Below, piece by piece: positions 17,466 through 25,811 of a DNA stretch of 54,842 nt. A model generated the notes under the pieces. That model saw nothing but the letters and a program-made list of their open reading frames with translations, made no database searches and was not told the origin of the DNA. The stretch is from Fonticella tunisiensis (lineage in GTDB: Bacteria; Bacillota; Clostridia; Clostridiales; Caloramatoraceae): assembly GCF_004364155.1 (NCBI RefSeq), contig NZ_SOAZ01000020.1:1-54842 (forward strand), read 5' to 3'. The position numbers were made by a program, and so were the translations under genes. The number at the start of each line of letters is the position of its first letter. The first letter of the stretch is position 1.

Positions 17466-18341
17466 TTGAAAAGAAGCACAAGGCTTTTAATGTTTTTTTT
17501 GATAAGCACAATGATTTCAGGCTTTTTTATTGGATGTGCCAAGGAAGAGGCACCTCAGGGAGGAGCAACTTCAGGTACCATAACAGCAGCTGGTTCAACA
17601 GCCCTTCAGCCACTCGTAGAACAGGCGGCAGCAGAGTTTAAGAAGAAGTATCCAGACGCAACGGTAAACGTTCAGGGGGGAGGATCAGGAACAGGTCTTA
17701 CACAGGTTGCGCAGGGAGCCGTTGAAATAGGCAACTCGGATATATATGCTAATGAAAAGTCGGGAATAGATGCGGCAGCCCTTGTAGACCACAAGGTAGC
17801 AGTAGTAGGATTTGCGGTGGTTACAAACCCAAATGTTAAGGTTGATAATTTAACAAAGGATCAGCTTATAAAGATATTTACAGGACAGATAACAAACTGG
17901 AAAGAAGTTGGAGGACAGGACTTGGCGATACAGGTAATAAACAGACCAAAATCATCAGGAACAAGGGCAACATTTAAGAAATATGCCCTTGATAATAAGG
18001 AAGAGATAGAGGGCAAGGCCTTAACACAGGATTCAAACGGAGCAGTAAAGCAGGCTATACAGCAAACAGAAGGTGCGGTAGGATACCTTGCGCTATCATA
18101 CCTTTCAACAGAGGAAGGAAGAAAGGGGCTTAATATATTAAAGCTTGACGGAGTAGAAGCAAATAAGGAGAACATAACATCTGGAAAATATCCAATCTGG
18201 TCCTATGAGCATATGTATACAAAGGGTGAGCCATCAGGACTTACAAAGACATTCCTTGATTTTATGGCAAGCGATGAAGTTAAGCCAATAATTGAAAAGC
18301 TTGGATATATTCCAACAACAGATATGAAGGTCTCAAGATAA
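17466..18341 (+). CDS. pstS: Phosphate ABC transporter substrate-binding lipoprotein PstS (copy 2)
   Basis: This is the second PstS, 291 residues, with lipobox FFIGC (Cys24) and the same phosphate-binding loops (AAGSTALQPLV, GGGSGTGLTQV, RPKSSGTRATFKKY). It starts with TTG at 17466; GGAGGT lies nine bases upstream. Its arrangement immediately before pstC suggests it is the main binding protein of the transporter, with copy 1 being a tandem duplicate. The N-terminal third differs most between copies, the C-terminal part least. A stem-loop separates it from pstC. Confidence 0.95.
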   Translation: MKRSTRLLMFFLISTMISGFFIGCAKEEAPQGGATSGTITAAGSTALQPLVEQAAAEFKKKYPDATVNVQGGGSGTGLTQVAQGAVEIGNSDIYANEKSGIDAAALVDHKVAVVGFAVVTNPNVKVDNLTKDQLIKIFTGQITNWKEVGGQDLAIQVINRPKSSGTRATFKKYALDNKEEIEGKALTQDSNGAVKQAIQQTEGAVGYLALSYLSTEEGRKGLNILKLDGVEANKENITSGKYPIWSYEHMYTKGEPSGLTKTFLDFMASDEVKPIIEKLGYIPTTDMKVSR

Positions 18342-18353
18342 TTTTAAATTTTG

Positions 18354-18383
18354 GACTGGTTGTTTATATTCAAACAACCAGTC
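18354..18383 (+). terminator. Stem-loop between pstS copy 2 and pstC
   Basis: GACTGGTTGTTT and AAACAACCAGTC form a perfect 12-bp stem with a six-base loop. There is no T-run after it, so it probably attenuates or protects the upstream pstS mRNA rather than ending the operon, which would favour excess PstS over permease. Confidence 0.6.
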
Positions 18384-18420
18384 TTGTGTTGCTTAAAAAA
18401 ATAAAAATGAGGATGATGTT

Positions 18421-19323
18421 ATGGAAAGAAAGCAAATTGCCAGGATAAAAAATGAATATCTAGGTAAAACCTATTCAATCATATGTGGCCTTTTAATAGT
18501 GATAATAACTTTATCCATAATATTTTTTATAGCTTCTCAGGGATTAAGCCTTTTCATTAAAAATCACTATCCAATTTCTAAATTCCTTTTTTCAACAATA
18601 TGGAAGCCGGATGCAGGTCCTGAAGCGGGTGGACCTCAATATGGAGTGATGATATTTATTACAGGCTCAGTTCTGGTATCCCTTGGAGCAGTTTTGATAA
18701 GTACTCCTGTTGCAATAGCACTTGCAATATTTATGAATTTTATTTCTCCAAAACTTGGAACAAGGGTTTTACAACCTGCAATGGAATTGTTTGTTGGAAT
18801 ACCATCCGTTGTTTATGGATGGGTTGGCGTAACCCTTTTAATACCGCTGCTCAAATCCATGTTTGGAGGTATAGGATTTAGTCTTCTTGCGGGCATAATA
18901 GTTTTAAGCATTATGATACTCCCCACAATAACAAGCATTTCATCGGACGCAATAAGGGCCATACCTATAGAATATGTAGAAGCCTCCTATGGGTTAGGTG
19001 CCACAAGATGGCAGACCATAAGCAGGGTGGTTGTTCCGGCGGCAAAGAGCGGTATACTTACTGGAGTAGTACTAGGTCTTGCCAGGGCCTTTGGAGAAGC
19101 TTTAGCGGTTCAAATGGTCATTGGAAACTCTATTAATCTCCCTAAAAGCCTGCTTGGAACCACATCTACTTTAACAAGTATATTGACGATGGATATGGCA
19201 AATACTGTATTTAAGACTGAGTGGAATAACGCATTATGGTCAATGGCATTGCTTCTTCTTTTAATATCCTTTTTATTTATAGTCGTTATAAGGATAATTG
19301 GAAGGAGAGGTGAAGTTAAATGA
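18421..19323 (+). CDS. pstC: Phosphate ABC transporter permease PstC
   Basis: This inner-membrane permease subunit of the Pst importer has 300 residues and about six membrane segments. The family motifs are GVMIFITGSVLVSLGAVLISTPVAIALAIFM (split over two helices) and the EAA-type cytoplasmic loop EASYGLGATRWQTISRVVVPAAKSGI, which contacts the ATPase. It is paired with PstA, whose ATG overlaps its stop by four bases. Confidence 0.95.
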   Translation: MERKQIARIKNEYLGKTYSIICGLLIVIITLSIIFFIASQGLSLFIKNHYPISKFLFSTIWKPDAGPEAGGPQYGVMIFITGSVLVSLGAVLISTPVAIALAIFMNFISPKLGTRVLQPAMELFVGIPSVVYGWVGVTLLIPLLKSMFGGIGFSLLAGIIVLSIMILPTITSISSDAIRAIPIEYVEASYGLGATRWQTISRVVVPAAKSGILTGVVLGLARAFGEALAVQMVIGNSINLPKSLLGTTSTLTSILTMDMANTVFKTEWNNALWSMALLLLLISFLFIVVIRIIGRRGEVK

Positions 19324-20207
19324 ATGTTAGAACAAAGGATAAAATTGCTACAGCAGTTTTGTATGTGATTTCCTCTGCCATAGTTTTGTTATTGGTTATG
19401 TTTATAGGATATATAATCATAAAGGGAAGCGAATCGCTGAACTTTAGGTTTTTATTTGGAAGTTCAGGAGTTGGCGGAGAAGGGGGAGGAATTGGCCCAC
19501 AATTATTTAATTCCTTTTATCTTCTCATAATTTCTCTTCTTATAACTGTACCGCTGGGTGTTGGAGCGGGAATATATCTTTCCCAGTATGCAAAGGAAGG
19601 ATGGTTCTTAAACCTTATAAGGCTCTCAATTGAAACAATGGCATCGCTGCCATCCATAGTGGTTGGATTGTTTGGACTTTTAGTTTTTGTAATAATGCTT
19701 AAAATGGGATATTCTATGCTTGCAGGAGCCCTTGCAATTACCGTACTTAATCTTCCTGCGATGACAAGGGTAAGTGAGACGGCAATAACAACTGCTGCCA
19801 AAGGCGTTAAGGAAGCAAGTTTAGCCCTCGGGGCAACGGAATGGCAGACTATTAAAAAGGTTATCCTTCCTTCAGCAATACCTCAGATATTAACAGGAAT
19901 TATTCTTGCTGCAGGAAGAATATTTGGAGAAGCAGCAGCCCTTTTATATACAGCAGGAATGAGCACAACAAAGCTGAACTTTAAAAGTATTAACCTTCTT
20001 GGAAAAAGCTCTGCATTCGGACTCTTCAGGCCATCGGAAACGCTTGCAGTTCACATCTGGAAGCTTAATTCAGAAGGAATGGTTGCAGATGCTGTTAAAA
20101 TAGCAAATGGTTCAGCAGCTGTTCTTGTAATAATGGTTCTGATTTTTAACTTACTTGCCAGATATTTAGGAAGAAAATTATATTATTCTTATACAGGTAA
20201 AAAGTAA
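19320..20207 (+). CDS. pstA: Phosphate ABC transporter permease PstA
   Basis: This second permease subunit has 295 residues and six predicted membrane segments. The EAA loop EASLALGATEWQTIKKVILPSAIPQI and the AGRIFGEAAALLYTAG segment are typical of PstA. Its ATG overlaps the pstC stop (ATGA), so the two are translationally coupled. It forms a heterodimer with PstC that is driven by PstB. Confidence 0.95.
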   Translation: MNVRTKDKIATAVLYVISSAIVLLLVMFIGYIIIKGSESLNFRFLFGSSGVGGEGGGIGPQLFNSFYLLIISLLITVPLGVGAGIYLSQYAKEGWFLNLIRLSIETMASLPSIVVGLFGLLVFVIMLKMGYSMLAGALAITVLNLPAMTRVSETAITTAAKGVKEASLALGATEWQTIKKVILPSAIPQILTGIILAAGRIFGEAAALLYTAGMSTTKLNFKSINLLGKSSAFGLFRPSETLAVHIWKLNSEGMVADAVKIANGSAAVLVIMVLIFNLLARYLGRKLYYSYTGKK

Positions 20208-20219
20208 AGGTGGGAGAAT

Positions 20220-20969
20220 ATGAGCATACTTAAAGCTGAAAATTTAAATCTATATTATGGTAATAACCATGCCCTTAAAAATATAAATCTGGACATACGA
20301 AAAAATGCGATAACTGCATTAATAGGACCTTCTGGTTGTGGAAAATCGACCTTCCTCAGAACTTTAAATAGAATGAACGACCTTATAGAAAACGTTAGGA
20401 TTACAGGTAAAGTATTATACGAAGGAAAGGACATCTATGACAATTATGATGTGATAGAATTAAGGAAGAAAATAGGTATGGTATTTCAAAGGCCAAACCC
20501 CTTCCCAATGCCTATATACGATAATATAGCCTATGGCCCGAGGATACATGGAAATAACAATAAGGCAGAGCTTGATGAAATTGTTGAAAACAGTTTAAAA
20601 AGTGCTGCCCTCTGGGACGAAGTTAAAGACAGGTTAAAGAAAAGTGCTTTAGGCCTTTCTGGAGGCCAGCAGCAGAGGTTATGTATTGCAAGGGCACTTT
20701 CAGTAGAACCTGAGGTGCTTCTCATGGATGAACCAACCTCTGCACTTGACCCAATTTCAACGATGAAGATCGAGGAATTGCTGCTTGAACTTAAGAAAAA
20801 ATATACTATAATTATAGTAACCCACTCTATGCAGCAGGCGGCGAGAATCTCTGACTATACAGCCTTCTTTTTGAGTGGAGAGGTTATAGAATACGATGAA
20901 ACGAACAAAATATTCTCTAATCCACGTGATAGGAGGACAGAGGATTACATTACAGGTAGATTCGGTTAA
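20220..20969 (+). CDS. pstB: Phosphate ABC transporter ATP-binding protein PstB
   Basis: This is the ATPase of the Pst importer, 249 residues, a usual length. Walker A is GPSGCGKST (36-44), the Q-loop region is [17 protein letters not shown] (characteristic of PstB), the ABC signature is [15 protein letters not shown], Walker B is [13 protein letters not shown], and the switch histidine is in [10 protein letters not shown]. It is spaced 12 bp after pstA with AGGTGGG as ribosome site. Confidence 0.97.
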   Translation: MSILKAENLNLYYGNNHALKNINLDIRKNAITALIGPSGCGKSTFLRTLNRMNDLIENVRITGKVLYEGKDIYDNYDVIELRKKIGMVFQRPNPFPMPIYDNIAYGPRIHGNNNKAELDEIVENSLKSAALWDEVKDRLKKSALGLSGGQQQRLCIARALSVEPEVLLMDEPTSALDPISTMKIEELLLELKKKYTIIIVTHSMQQAARISDYTAFFLSGEVIEYDETNKIFSNPRDRRTEDYITGRFG

Positions 20970-20983
20970 AAGGAGAGGATTAT

Positions 20984-21637
20984 ATGGTAAGAGAGCATTT
21001 CACACATCAGATAGAGGAAATAAAACGCAAGGTTTTAAGAATGGGGTCCATGGTTGAAAACATTATCAATATTGCCGTTACAGCCCTTAAGGAACAAAAT
21101 GCAGAAATGGCAAAAAAAGTATATATTGAGGATGATGAAATAGATGCCATGGAGCTTGAAATAGAAGAACAATGTATGAGACTTTTAGCCCTTCAGCAGC
21201 CAATTGCAAAGGATTTAAGGACTATTACAACTGCCCTTAAGATTATAACAGACCTTGAAAGAATGGGCGATCATGCAGTAAATATAGCTAAGATTGTAAT
21301 TGAAATTGGCAAGGAACCTCTAATAAAGCCACTTGTTGACATACCAAAGATGGCAGATATGGCTCAGGAAATGGTGCGTTTAAGCCTTGATGCCTTTGTA
21401 AAGGAAGATAAGGCACTTGCAAGAAAGGTGGCTGAAATGGATGAAGAAGTCGATAAAATATATGAAGAAATTTTAAAAGACGTATTAGAGCTTATCACCG
21501 CTAAGAAGGATACTATAAGGCAGGGAACAAAACTTTTATTCATAGGAAGGTATCTTGAAAGAATTGCTGACCATACAACGAATGTATGTGAAAGGACTAT
21601 ATACATGATTACAGGAAAACTTGAGGAGATAAACTAA
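20984..21637 (+). CDS. phoU: Phosphate uptake regulator PhoU
   Basis: PhoU is an all-helical cytoplasmic protein that links Pst transport to the PhoR/PhoP sensor system and limits phosphate uptake. At 217 residues it is normal length and shows both repeat motifs: EQCMRLLALQQPIAKDLRTITTALKIITDLERMGDHAVNIA, and a second half with KLLFIGRYLERIADHTTNVCE carrying the metal-binding E/D-rich positions. It is the last gene of the pst operon. Confidence 0.95.
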   Translation: MVREHFTHQIEEIKRKVLRMGSMVENIINIAVTALKEQNAEMAKKVYIEDDEIDAMELEIEEQCMRLLALQQPIAKDLRTITTALKIITDLERMGDHAVNIAKIVIEIGKEPLIKPLVDIPKMADMAQEMVRLSLDAFVKEDKALARKVAEMDEEVDKIYEEILKDVLELITAKKDTIRQGTKLLFIGRYLERIADHTTNVCERTIYMITGKLEEIN

Positions 21638-21640
21638 AAT

Positions 21641-21675
21641 AATCCCGAAGCTTTAAGCTTCGGGATTAAATTTTG
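21641..21675. terminator. Bidirectional terminator between phoU and lepB
   Basis: AATCCCGAAGC-TTTAA-GCTTCGGGATT is followed by AAATTTT on the plus side, and the stop of lepB lies within it. It serves both convergent genes. Confidence 0.85.
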
Positions 21676-22184
21676 CCCATCTGGTTAAAGGGAAAGATTC
21701 TAAATAGGGCATGCCCTTTAAGATTTTTAATAGGTATGGGTCCTATAATTCTGCTGTCCTCGCTTACCTGTCTGTTATCACCCATTACAAATACTGAATC
21801 CTCCGGTATGGTAACCTTCATATCTATATCAGTATAGGTTCCGGATCTCAGGTAATTTTCATGAAGGATCTCTCCGTTAATGTAGACATTTCCATTTTTT
21901 ATCTCAATTGTTTCTCCCGGAAGGCCAATTACCCTTTTAATGTAAATGCCCCTTCCTTTGGTACCGGGATCTAAAATTACTATTTCCCCTCTTTTAATAT
22001 CCTTAGTATAAAGGGTTATCTTTTCAATAGCTACTCTATCCTTGTCATGGAGTGTAGGCAGCATAGACGTGCCTGAAACTTCTATAATGTCAAATAAAAA
22101 AGTCTTAATTGAAAAGGCAACTACAGCAGCAATAACAATGGAAACTGACCATTCCTTAAGCTCCTCTATAAAACTTTTTTGCAT
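21666..22184 (-). CDS. lepB: Signal peptidase I
   Basis: This protein cleaves signal peptides of exported proteins at the outer face of the membrane. The 172-residue protein has one N-terminal membrane segment (about 13-30), the nucleophile in SGTSMLPTL (Ser40), the general-base lysine in YIKRVIGLPGE (Lys83), and VFVMGDNRQVSEDSR near the end. ATG at 22184 is chosen because TTAGGAGG lies six bases upstream; the frame continues upstream with hydrophobic non-homologous residues that overlap a repeat fragment. It is divergent from the EF-G paralogue. Confidence 0.93.
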   Translation of the reverse strand: MQKSFIEELKEWSVSIVIAAVVAFSIKTFLFDIIEVSGTSMLPTLHDKDRVAIEKITLYTKDIKRGEIVILDPGTKGRGIYIKRVIGLPGETIEIKNGNVYINGEILHENYLRSGTYTDIDMKVTIPEDSVFVMGDNRQVSEDSRIIGPIPIKNLKGHALFRIFPFNQMGKI

Positions 22185-22300
22185 AATATCCCTCCTAAAG
22201 CCTACACAGTATATTATATACTCCGGAAAAGAAAAAATCATGATAAAAAAGCATTTAAAAAGTTTTTCTAAGGAGAAAAGGAGCCTTAAGAATACAAAAC

Positions 22301-22318
22301 TAGCATAACAAGTTAATT
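22301..22318 (+). repeat. Terminal fragment of the foldback repeat
   Basis: AGCATAACAAGTTAATTC matches the family right terminus (GCACAACAAGTTAATT) with one change. No body of the element is recognisable. It lies in the 350-bp spacer between lepB and the EF-G paralogue, where the only other visible structure is a TATACATGTATA palindrome at 22383-22394. Confidence 0.4.
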
Positions 22319-22534
22319 CAAGAATAAAATTTACATAAACAGAAAGGTTGCTAGAAACAACTTTTCTATTGGCGAAATATAGTATACATGTATAAGATGG
22401 TAAAAAATAGAATATAATATAAACAAACGCTGTCAAAAAATTTTAAATATTGTAAAAAGGAAAAATGAGATTTTTATAGAATATCATAATTAGGATATGG
22501 TATTCAATTTATAAAGACCAAAGGGGGAATAAAT

Positions 22535-24622
22535 ATGAAGGAATATAAGGTTGAAAACGTCCGAACTATCGGGATTATAGGCCATGGTGGTACCGGAAAG
22601 ACCAGCCTTACAGAGGCTATTCTGTTTGATACAAAGGAAACGGATAGAATAGGAAGAGTTGAGGATGGTACTACAATTTCTGACTATGACCCCGAGGAAA
22701 GGAAAAGGCAGATATCAATTTCTGCAGCTGTTGCCCCCTGTGAGTGGAACAATCACAGGATACATATAGTTGACATACCAGGGTATTTTGATTTTATGGG
22801 AGAGCTTATCCAGGGTATGAAGGCTGTTGATTCAGCAATTATAAATGTTTGTGGAGTATCTGGAGTTGAAGTTGGAACAGAAAAAGGGTGGGAATTTGTA
22901 AACAGGTATAAATTGCCGAGGGCATTCTTTGTTAATAAGCTTGATAGGGAAAATTCAAACTTTGAAAAGGTATATTCAAGCTTAAAGGATAAGTTTGGTT
23001 TATCGGTAGTTCCACTTCAGGTGCCAATAGGAAAGGAATCAGGATTTAAAGGCGTTGTTAACGTTGTAAATAAACAGGCCAAGGTATATGACCCTAAAAC
23101 CAGGTCTATGATTGATACTGAGTTAGCGGCCGAGCTAATTCCAATTGTCGATGAATATAGAAATAACCTTATGGAAGCTGTAGCTGAAACGGACGAAGAA
23201 CTCCTTGAAAAATACCTCGGTGAAGGGGATTTATCAGAGGAAGATATTATAGTGGGGCTTAGAAAAGGAATTGCATCCTGCGAGATATCTCCTGTTTTCT
23301 GCGGCTCAGCCCTTGGAAATATCGGTATTCATACCTTCCTTGACAGCGTAGTGAATTATCTACCTTCACCAGCCGATAGAGGATTCTATGAAGGCAAGAA
23401 TCCAAAGACCGGAAATAACGAAAAGAGAAGTGTAAAGAGGGAAGAGCCTTTCTCAGCCTTTGTATTTAAGACTATTGCAGACCCCTTTGTTGGAAGACTT
23501 TCACTCTTTAGAGTTATATCGGGAACTATGACATCTGACACGTCTATATACAATGCAACTCAGGATAAAGTTGAAAAAGCAGGCACATTATATTTATTAA
23601 AGGGTAAATCACAGATTCCTGTAACGAAGCTTTATGCAGGAGATATCGGTGCTGTTGCAAAACTTCAATATACGATGACGGGCGATACCATATGCGATCT
23701 ATCAAATCCCATAGTTTACGATAAATTTGAATTCCCGGAACCATGTATATCGATGTCAGTAAAACCAAAATCCAAGGGAGATGAAGATAAAATTTCAACC
23801 GGGCTCCACAGGCTGCTTGAAGAGGATCCAACCTTTAGAGTTTCAAGGGATGTGGAAAACGCTGAAATGATTATATCGGGCCTTGGAGAACTGCATCTTG
23901 AAATAATCGCAAGCAAGCTTAAAAGTAAATTTGGTGCAGATGTTGAACTCACCCTGCCAAAGGTTCCATACAGAGAAACTATAAAGAAGGTTTCTGACGT
24001 TCAGGGCAAATACAAAAAGCAGAGTGGTGGACATGGACAATATGGAGATGTATGGATTAAGTTTGAACCTCAAAGTGAGACTGAAGATTTAATCTTCGTT
24101 GATCAAATTGTTGGTGGAGTTGTACCGAGGCAGTATATTCCAGCAGTTGAAAAGGGATTAAAGGAAGCCTTAAAAAGAGGTGTCCTTGCAGGCTATCCTG
24201 TAATTGGCATTAAAGCAACCCTACATGATGGCTCTTACCATCCTGTTGACTCCTCTGAAATGGCCTTTAAAACAGCAGCATCCCTTGCCTTTAAGAAGGG
24301 TATGAAAGAAGCACAGCCTGTACTTCTTGAACCTATTATGCATGTTGAGATATCCATCCCTGATGAATATATGGGAGATGTAATGGGTGATATAAACAGA
24401 AGAAGAGGAAGAGTGCTTGGGATGGAGCCAGTCAACGGAAAGCAGGTAGTAACCGCAGAGATTCCAATGGCAGAGCTTTTTAAATATGCGACTGATTTAA
24501 GATCAATGACACAATCAAGGGGAAGCTTTACGATGAAGTTTGAAAGGTATGAGGAAGTACCTTCAGCAATTGCTCAGAAGATCATAGAAGCCTCAGAAAG
24601 GTTAAAGGACGAAGAAGAATAA
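22535..24622 (+). CDS. EF-G paralogue (translation factor GTPase, FusA2-type)
   Basis: This 695-residue five-domain translational GTPase is related to elongation factor G. Visible motifs are G1 GHGGTGKTS (16-24), G3 DIPGYFDF (80-87), G4 NKLD, and the EF-G-type domain IV/V sequences GHGQYGDVWIKF and EISIPDEYMGDVMGDINRRRGRVLGM. The histidine of the canonical DTPGHVDF, which is needed for normal GTP hydrolysis, is tyrosine here (Tyr84). Such paralogues are common in clostridia beside the true fusA in the ribosomal cluster; their role is unclear and may be stress-related. AGGGGG precedes the ATG, and it is monocistronic with its own terminator. Confidence 0.92.
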   Translation: MKEYKVENVRTIGIIGHGGTGKTSLTEAILFDTKETDRIGRVEDGTTISDYDPEERKRQISISAAVAPCEWNNHRIHIVDIPGYFDFMGELIQGMKAVDSAIINVCGVSGVEVGTEKGWEFVNRYKLPRAFFVNKLDRENSNFEKVYSSLKDKFGLSVVPLQVPIGKESGFKGVVNVVNKQAKVYDPKTRSMIDTELAAELIPIVDEYRNNLMEAVAETDEELLEKYLGEGDLSEEDIIVGLRKGIASCEISPVFCGSALGNIGIHTFLDSVVNYLPSPADRGFYEGKNPKTGNNEKRSVKREEPFSAFVFKTIADPFVGRLSLFRVISGTMTSDTSIYNATQDKVEKAGTLYLLKGKSQIPVTKLYAGDIGAVAKLQYTMTGDTICDLSNPIVYDKFEFPEPCISMSVKPKSKGDEDKISTGLHRLLEEDPTFRVSRDVENAEMIISGLGELHLEIIASKLKSKFGADVELTLPKVPYRETIKKVSDVQGKYKKQSGGHGQYGDVWIKFEPQSETEDLIFVDQIVGGVVPRQYIPAVEKGLKEALKRGVLAGYPVIGIKATLHDGSYHPVDSSEMAFKTAASLAFKKGMKEAQPVLLEPIMHVEISIPDEYMGDVMGDINRRRGRVLGMEPVNGKQVVTAEIPMAELFKYATDLRSMTQSRGSFTMKFERYEEVPSAIAQKIIEASERLKDEEE

Positions 24623-24625
24623 ATA

Positions 24626-24662
24626 AGAAAACCTCCCATTTTGTGGAGGTTTTCTTTATTTT
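24626..24662 (+). terminator. Terminator of the EF-G paralogue gene
   Basis: AGAAAACCTCC and GGAGGTTTTCT flank a nine-base loop and are followed by TTATTTTTT. Confidence 0.85.
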
Positions 24663-24726
24663 TTACTTTCATATTTAATTTTATAACGTAAAAAATAAGA
24701 CTACAGAGGCGTAAGGAGGTGTAACT

Positions 24727-24963
24727 ATGTCTGACTATAGGATAAATTTTGGTAAAATAATTGGACCATCGGATTACAGTAAGCTTTATGATATGTTAGA
24801 TATATTGGATAAGGACGATGAGCTTATAATAAGTATAGATGCAACGGATGCAACGCAGTCAGGAGGCGTTTTTAGAGTTCTTGAAGGTAATAACTTTGAA
24901 GTTAAAACAAAGGGAGGAAACGACGACGGAAAATATAACATCATAGCCAGAAGAAAAGGGTGA
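24727..24963 (+). CDS. Small acidic protein of unknown function
   Basis: This 78-residue protein is Asp/Ile-rich (MLDILDKDDELIISIDATDAT), soluble, with no signal peptide. AAGGAGGTG ends four bases before the ATG, a strong ribosome site. It is followed after four bases by another small unknown gene, so the two are co-transcribed and end at one terminator. I recognise no family. Confidence 0.7.
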   Translation: MSDYRINFGKIIGPSDYSKLYDMLDILDKDDELIISIDATDATQSGGVFRVLEGNNFEVKTKGGNDDGKYNIIARRKG

Positions 24964-24967
24964 TGCT

Positions 24968-25195
24968 ATGAAGGTAATAAAACTTTTGAGAAATAAAGTA
25001 GGACTTGATAACGTTAGAAATAAGGAATACCATCAAAATCTTGAGGTTTATGGTGAGACGGCACCCTTAGTTTCGATATGGTCTCCATCGGAGGTTAAAA
25101 AGGAAGCTTGTTCGGTTAAAAGTTTGGGAGTTCAAGGAAATCTAAATGATGGGGAAGCAAAGGATATAGAATTTAAGAATAATGGGTTAAAATAG
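24968..25195 (+). CDS. Small protein of unknown function
   Basis: This 75-residue hydrophilic protein (MKVIKLLRNKVGLDNVRNKEYHQNLEVYGETAPL...) has no membrane segment and no recognised domain. It starts four bases after the preceding small gene; the GGGTG at 24958-24962 overlaps that gene's end and serves as ribosome site. A terminator directly follows. It is likely part of a two-gene unit that is independent of the acc operon. Confidence 0.6.
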   Translation: MKVIKLLRNKVGLDNVRNKEYHQNLEVYGETAPLVSIWSPSEVKKEACSVKSLGVQGNLNDGEAKDIEFKNNGLK

Positions 25196-25203
25196 AATTG
25201 AGA

Positions 25204-25232
25204 TGGAAAGCTATTGCTTTCCTTTTTTTATT
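25204..25232 (+). terminator. Terminator of the two small genes
   Basis: GGAAAGC-TATT-GCTTTCC is followed by seven T residues. Confidence 0.9.
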
Positions 25233-25267
25233 GTAAATATTAACAAAATGTTAAATAGGTGAATAAG

Positions 25268-25297
25268 TTGATATGTAGTTTTAATATGTGGTATAAT
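25268..25297 (+). promoter_or_regulatory. Promoter of the acc operon
   Basis: TTGATA (25268-25273) and TATAAT (25292-25297) are separated by 18 bp, with TGTGG directly before the -10. Confidence 0.65.
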
Positions 25298-25305
25298 AGA
25301 TTAAA

Positions 25306-25324
25306 ATTATTACTAGGTTATAAT
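25306..25324 (+). promoter_or_regulatory. Candidate operator of the acc operon
   Basis: ATTATTACTAGGTTATAAT is an imperfect palindrome starting about 9 bp after the -10. Its inverted form contains ACCTAGTA, which resembles the core of FapR-type operators of fatty-acid genes. No fapR gene is in the window, so the regulator is a guess. The 16-mers TAATATGTGGTATAAT (25282) and TAATATGTGGTATTAT (25321) form a near-perfect direct repeat around it. Confidence 0.35.
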
Positions 25325-25348
25325 ATGTGGTATTATGGAGGGGTGAAA

Positions 25349-25807
25349 GTGAACTTAAAGGAAATTAAGGAACTTATAAAGCTCATAGATTCAAGCAGCC
25401 TGAGCGAGTTCCATCTGGAAAAGGATGATATTAAACTGCAGATAAAAAAAGAAAGTACTGTCAAGATTATAAAGGATGAAAAAGCTTTAACTTTAAATAA
25501 GGAAGAGCATATAAGTGAAATAGATGCATTGAAGGAAGAAAGGATTAAGGATAAGGAAGATGAAAATCTTCACTTAGTCAAATGTCCAATTGTAGGTGTA
25601 TTTTATTCATCTCCAAAGCCGGATTCTCCCCCATTTGTTAAGGTAGGGGATAAAATTAAAAAGGGAGATGTGCTATGTATAGTTGAAGCTATGAAGCTTA
25701 TGAACGAAATAACCTCCGATGTTGATGGTGAGGTGGTTGAAATACTGGTTGAAAATCAGAGTCCTGTGGAATATGGACAGCCACTTTTCAAAATTAGAAA
25801 GGTGTGA
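25349..25807 (+). CDS. accB: Acetyl-CoA carboxylase biotin carboxyl carrier protein
   Basis: AccB carries the biotin that shuttles carboxylate between AccC and AccA/AccD. The 152-residue protein has an N-terminal helical segment, a charged linker, and a C-terminal biotinyl domain with VEAMKLMNEI, in which Lys116 is the biotinylation site. GTG at 25349 is chosen because GGAGGGG lies five bases upstream; the open frame extends further upstream through the promoter, which is not coding. It is the first gene of accB-accC-accD-accA. Confidence 0.95.
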   Translation: MNLKEIKELIKLIDSSSLSEFHLEKDDIKLQIKKESTVKIIKDEKALTLNKEEHISEIDALKEERIKDKEDENLHLVKCPIVGVFYSSPKPDSPPFVKVGDKIKKGDVLCIVEAMKLMNEITSDVDGEVVEILVENQSPVEYGQPLFKIRKV

Positions 25808-25811
25808 TGGT

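Noticed and set aside
22185-22436. N-terminal extension of lepB
   Set aside because: A strong ribosome site before 22184 and normal family length favour the shorter form, and the extension overlaps a repeat fragment.
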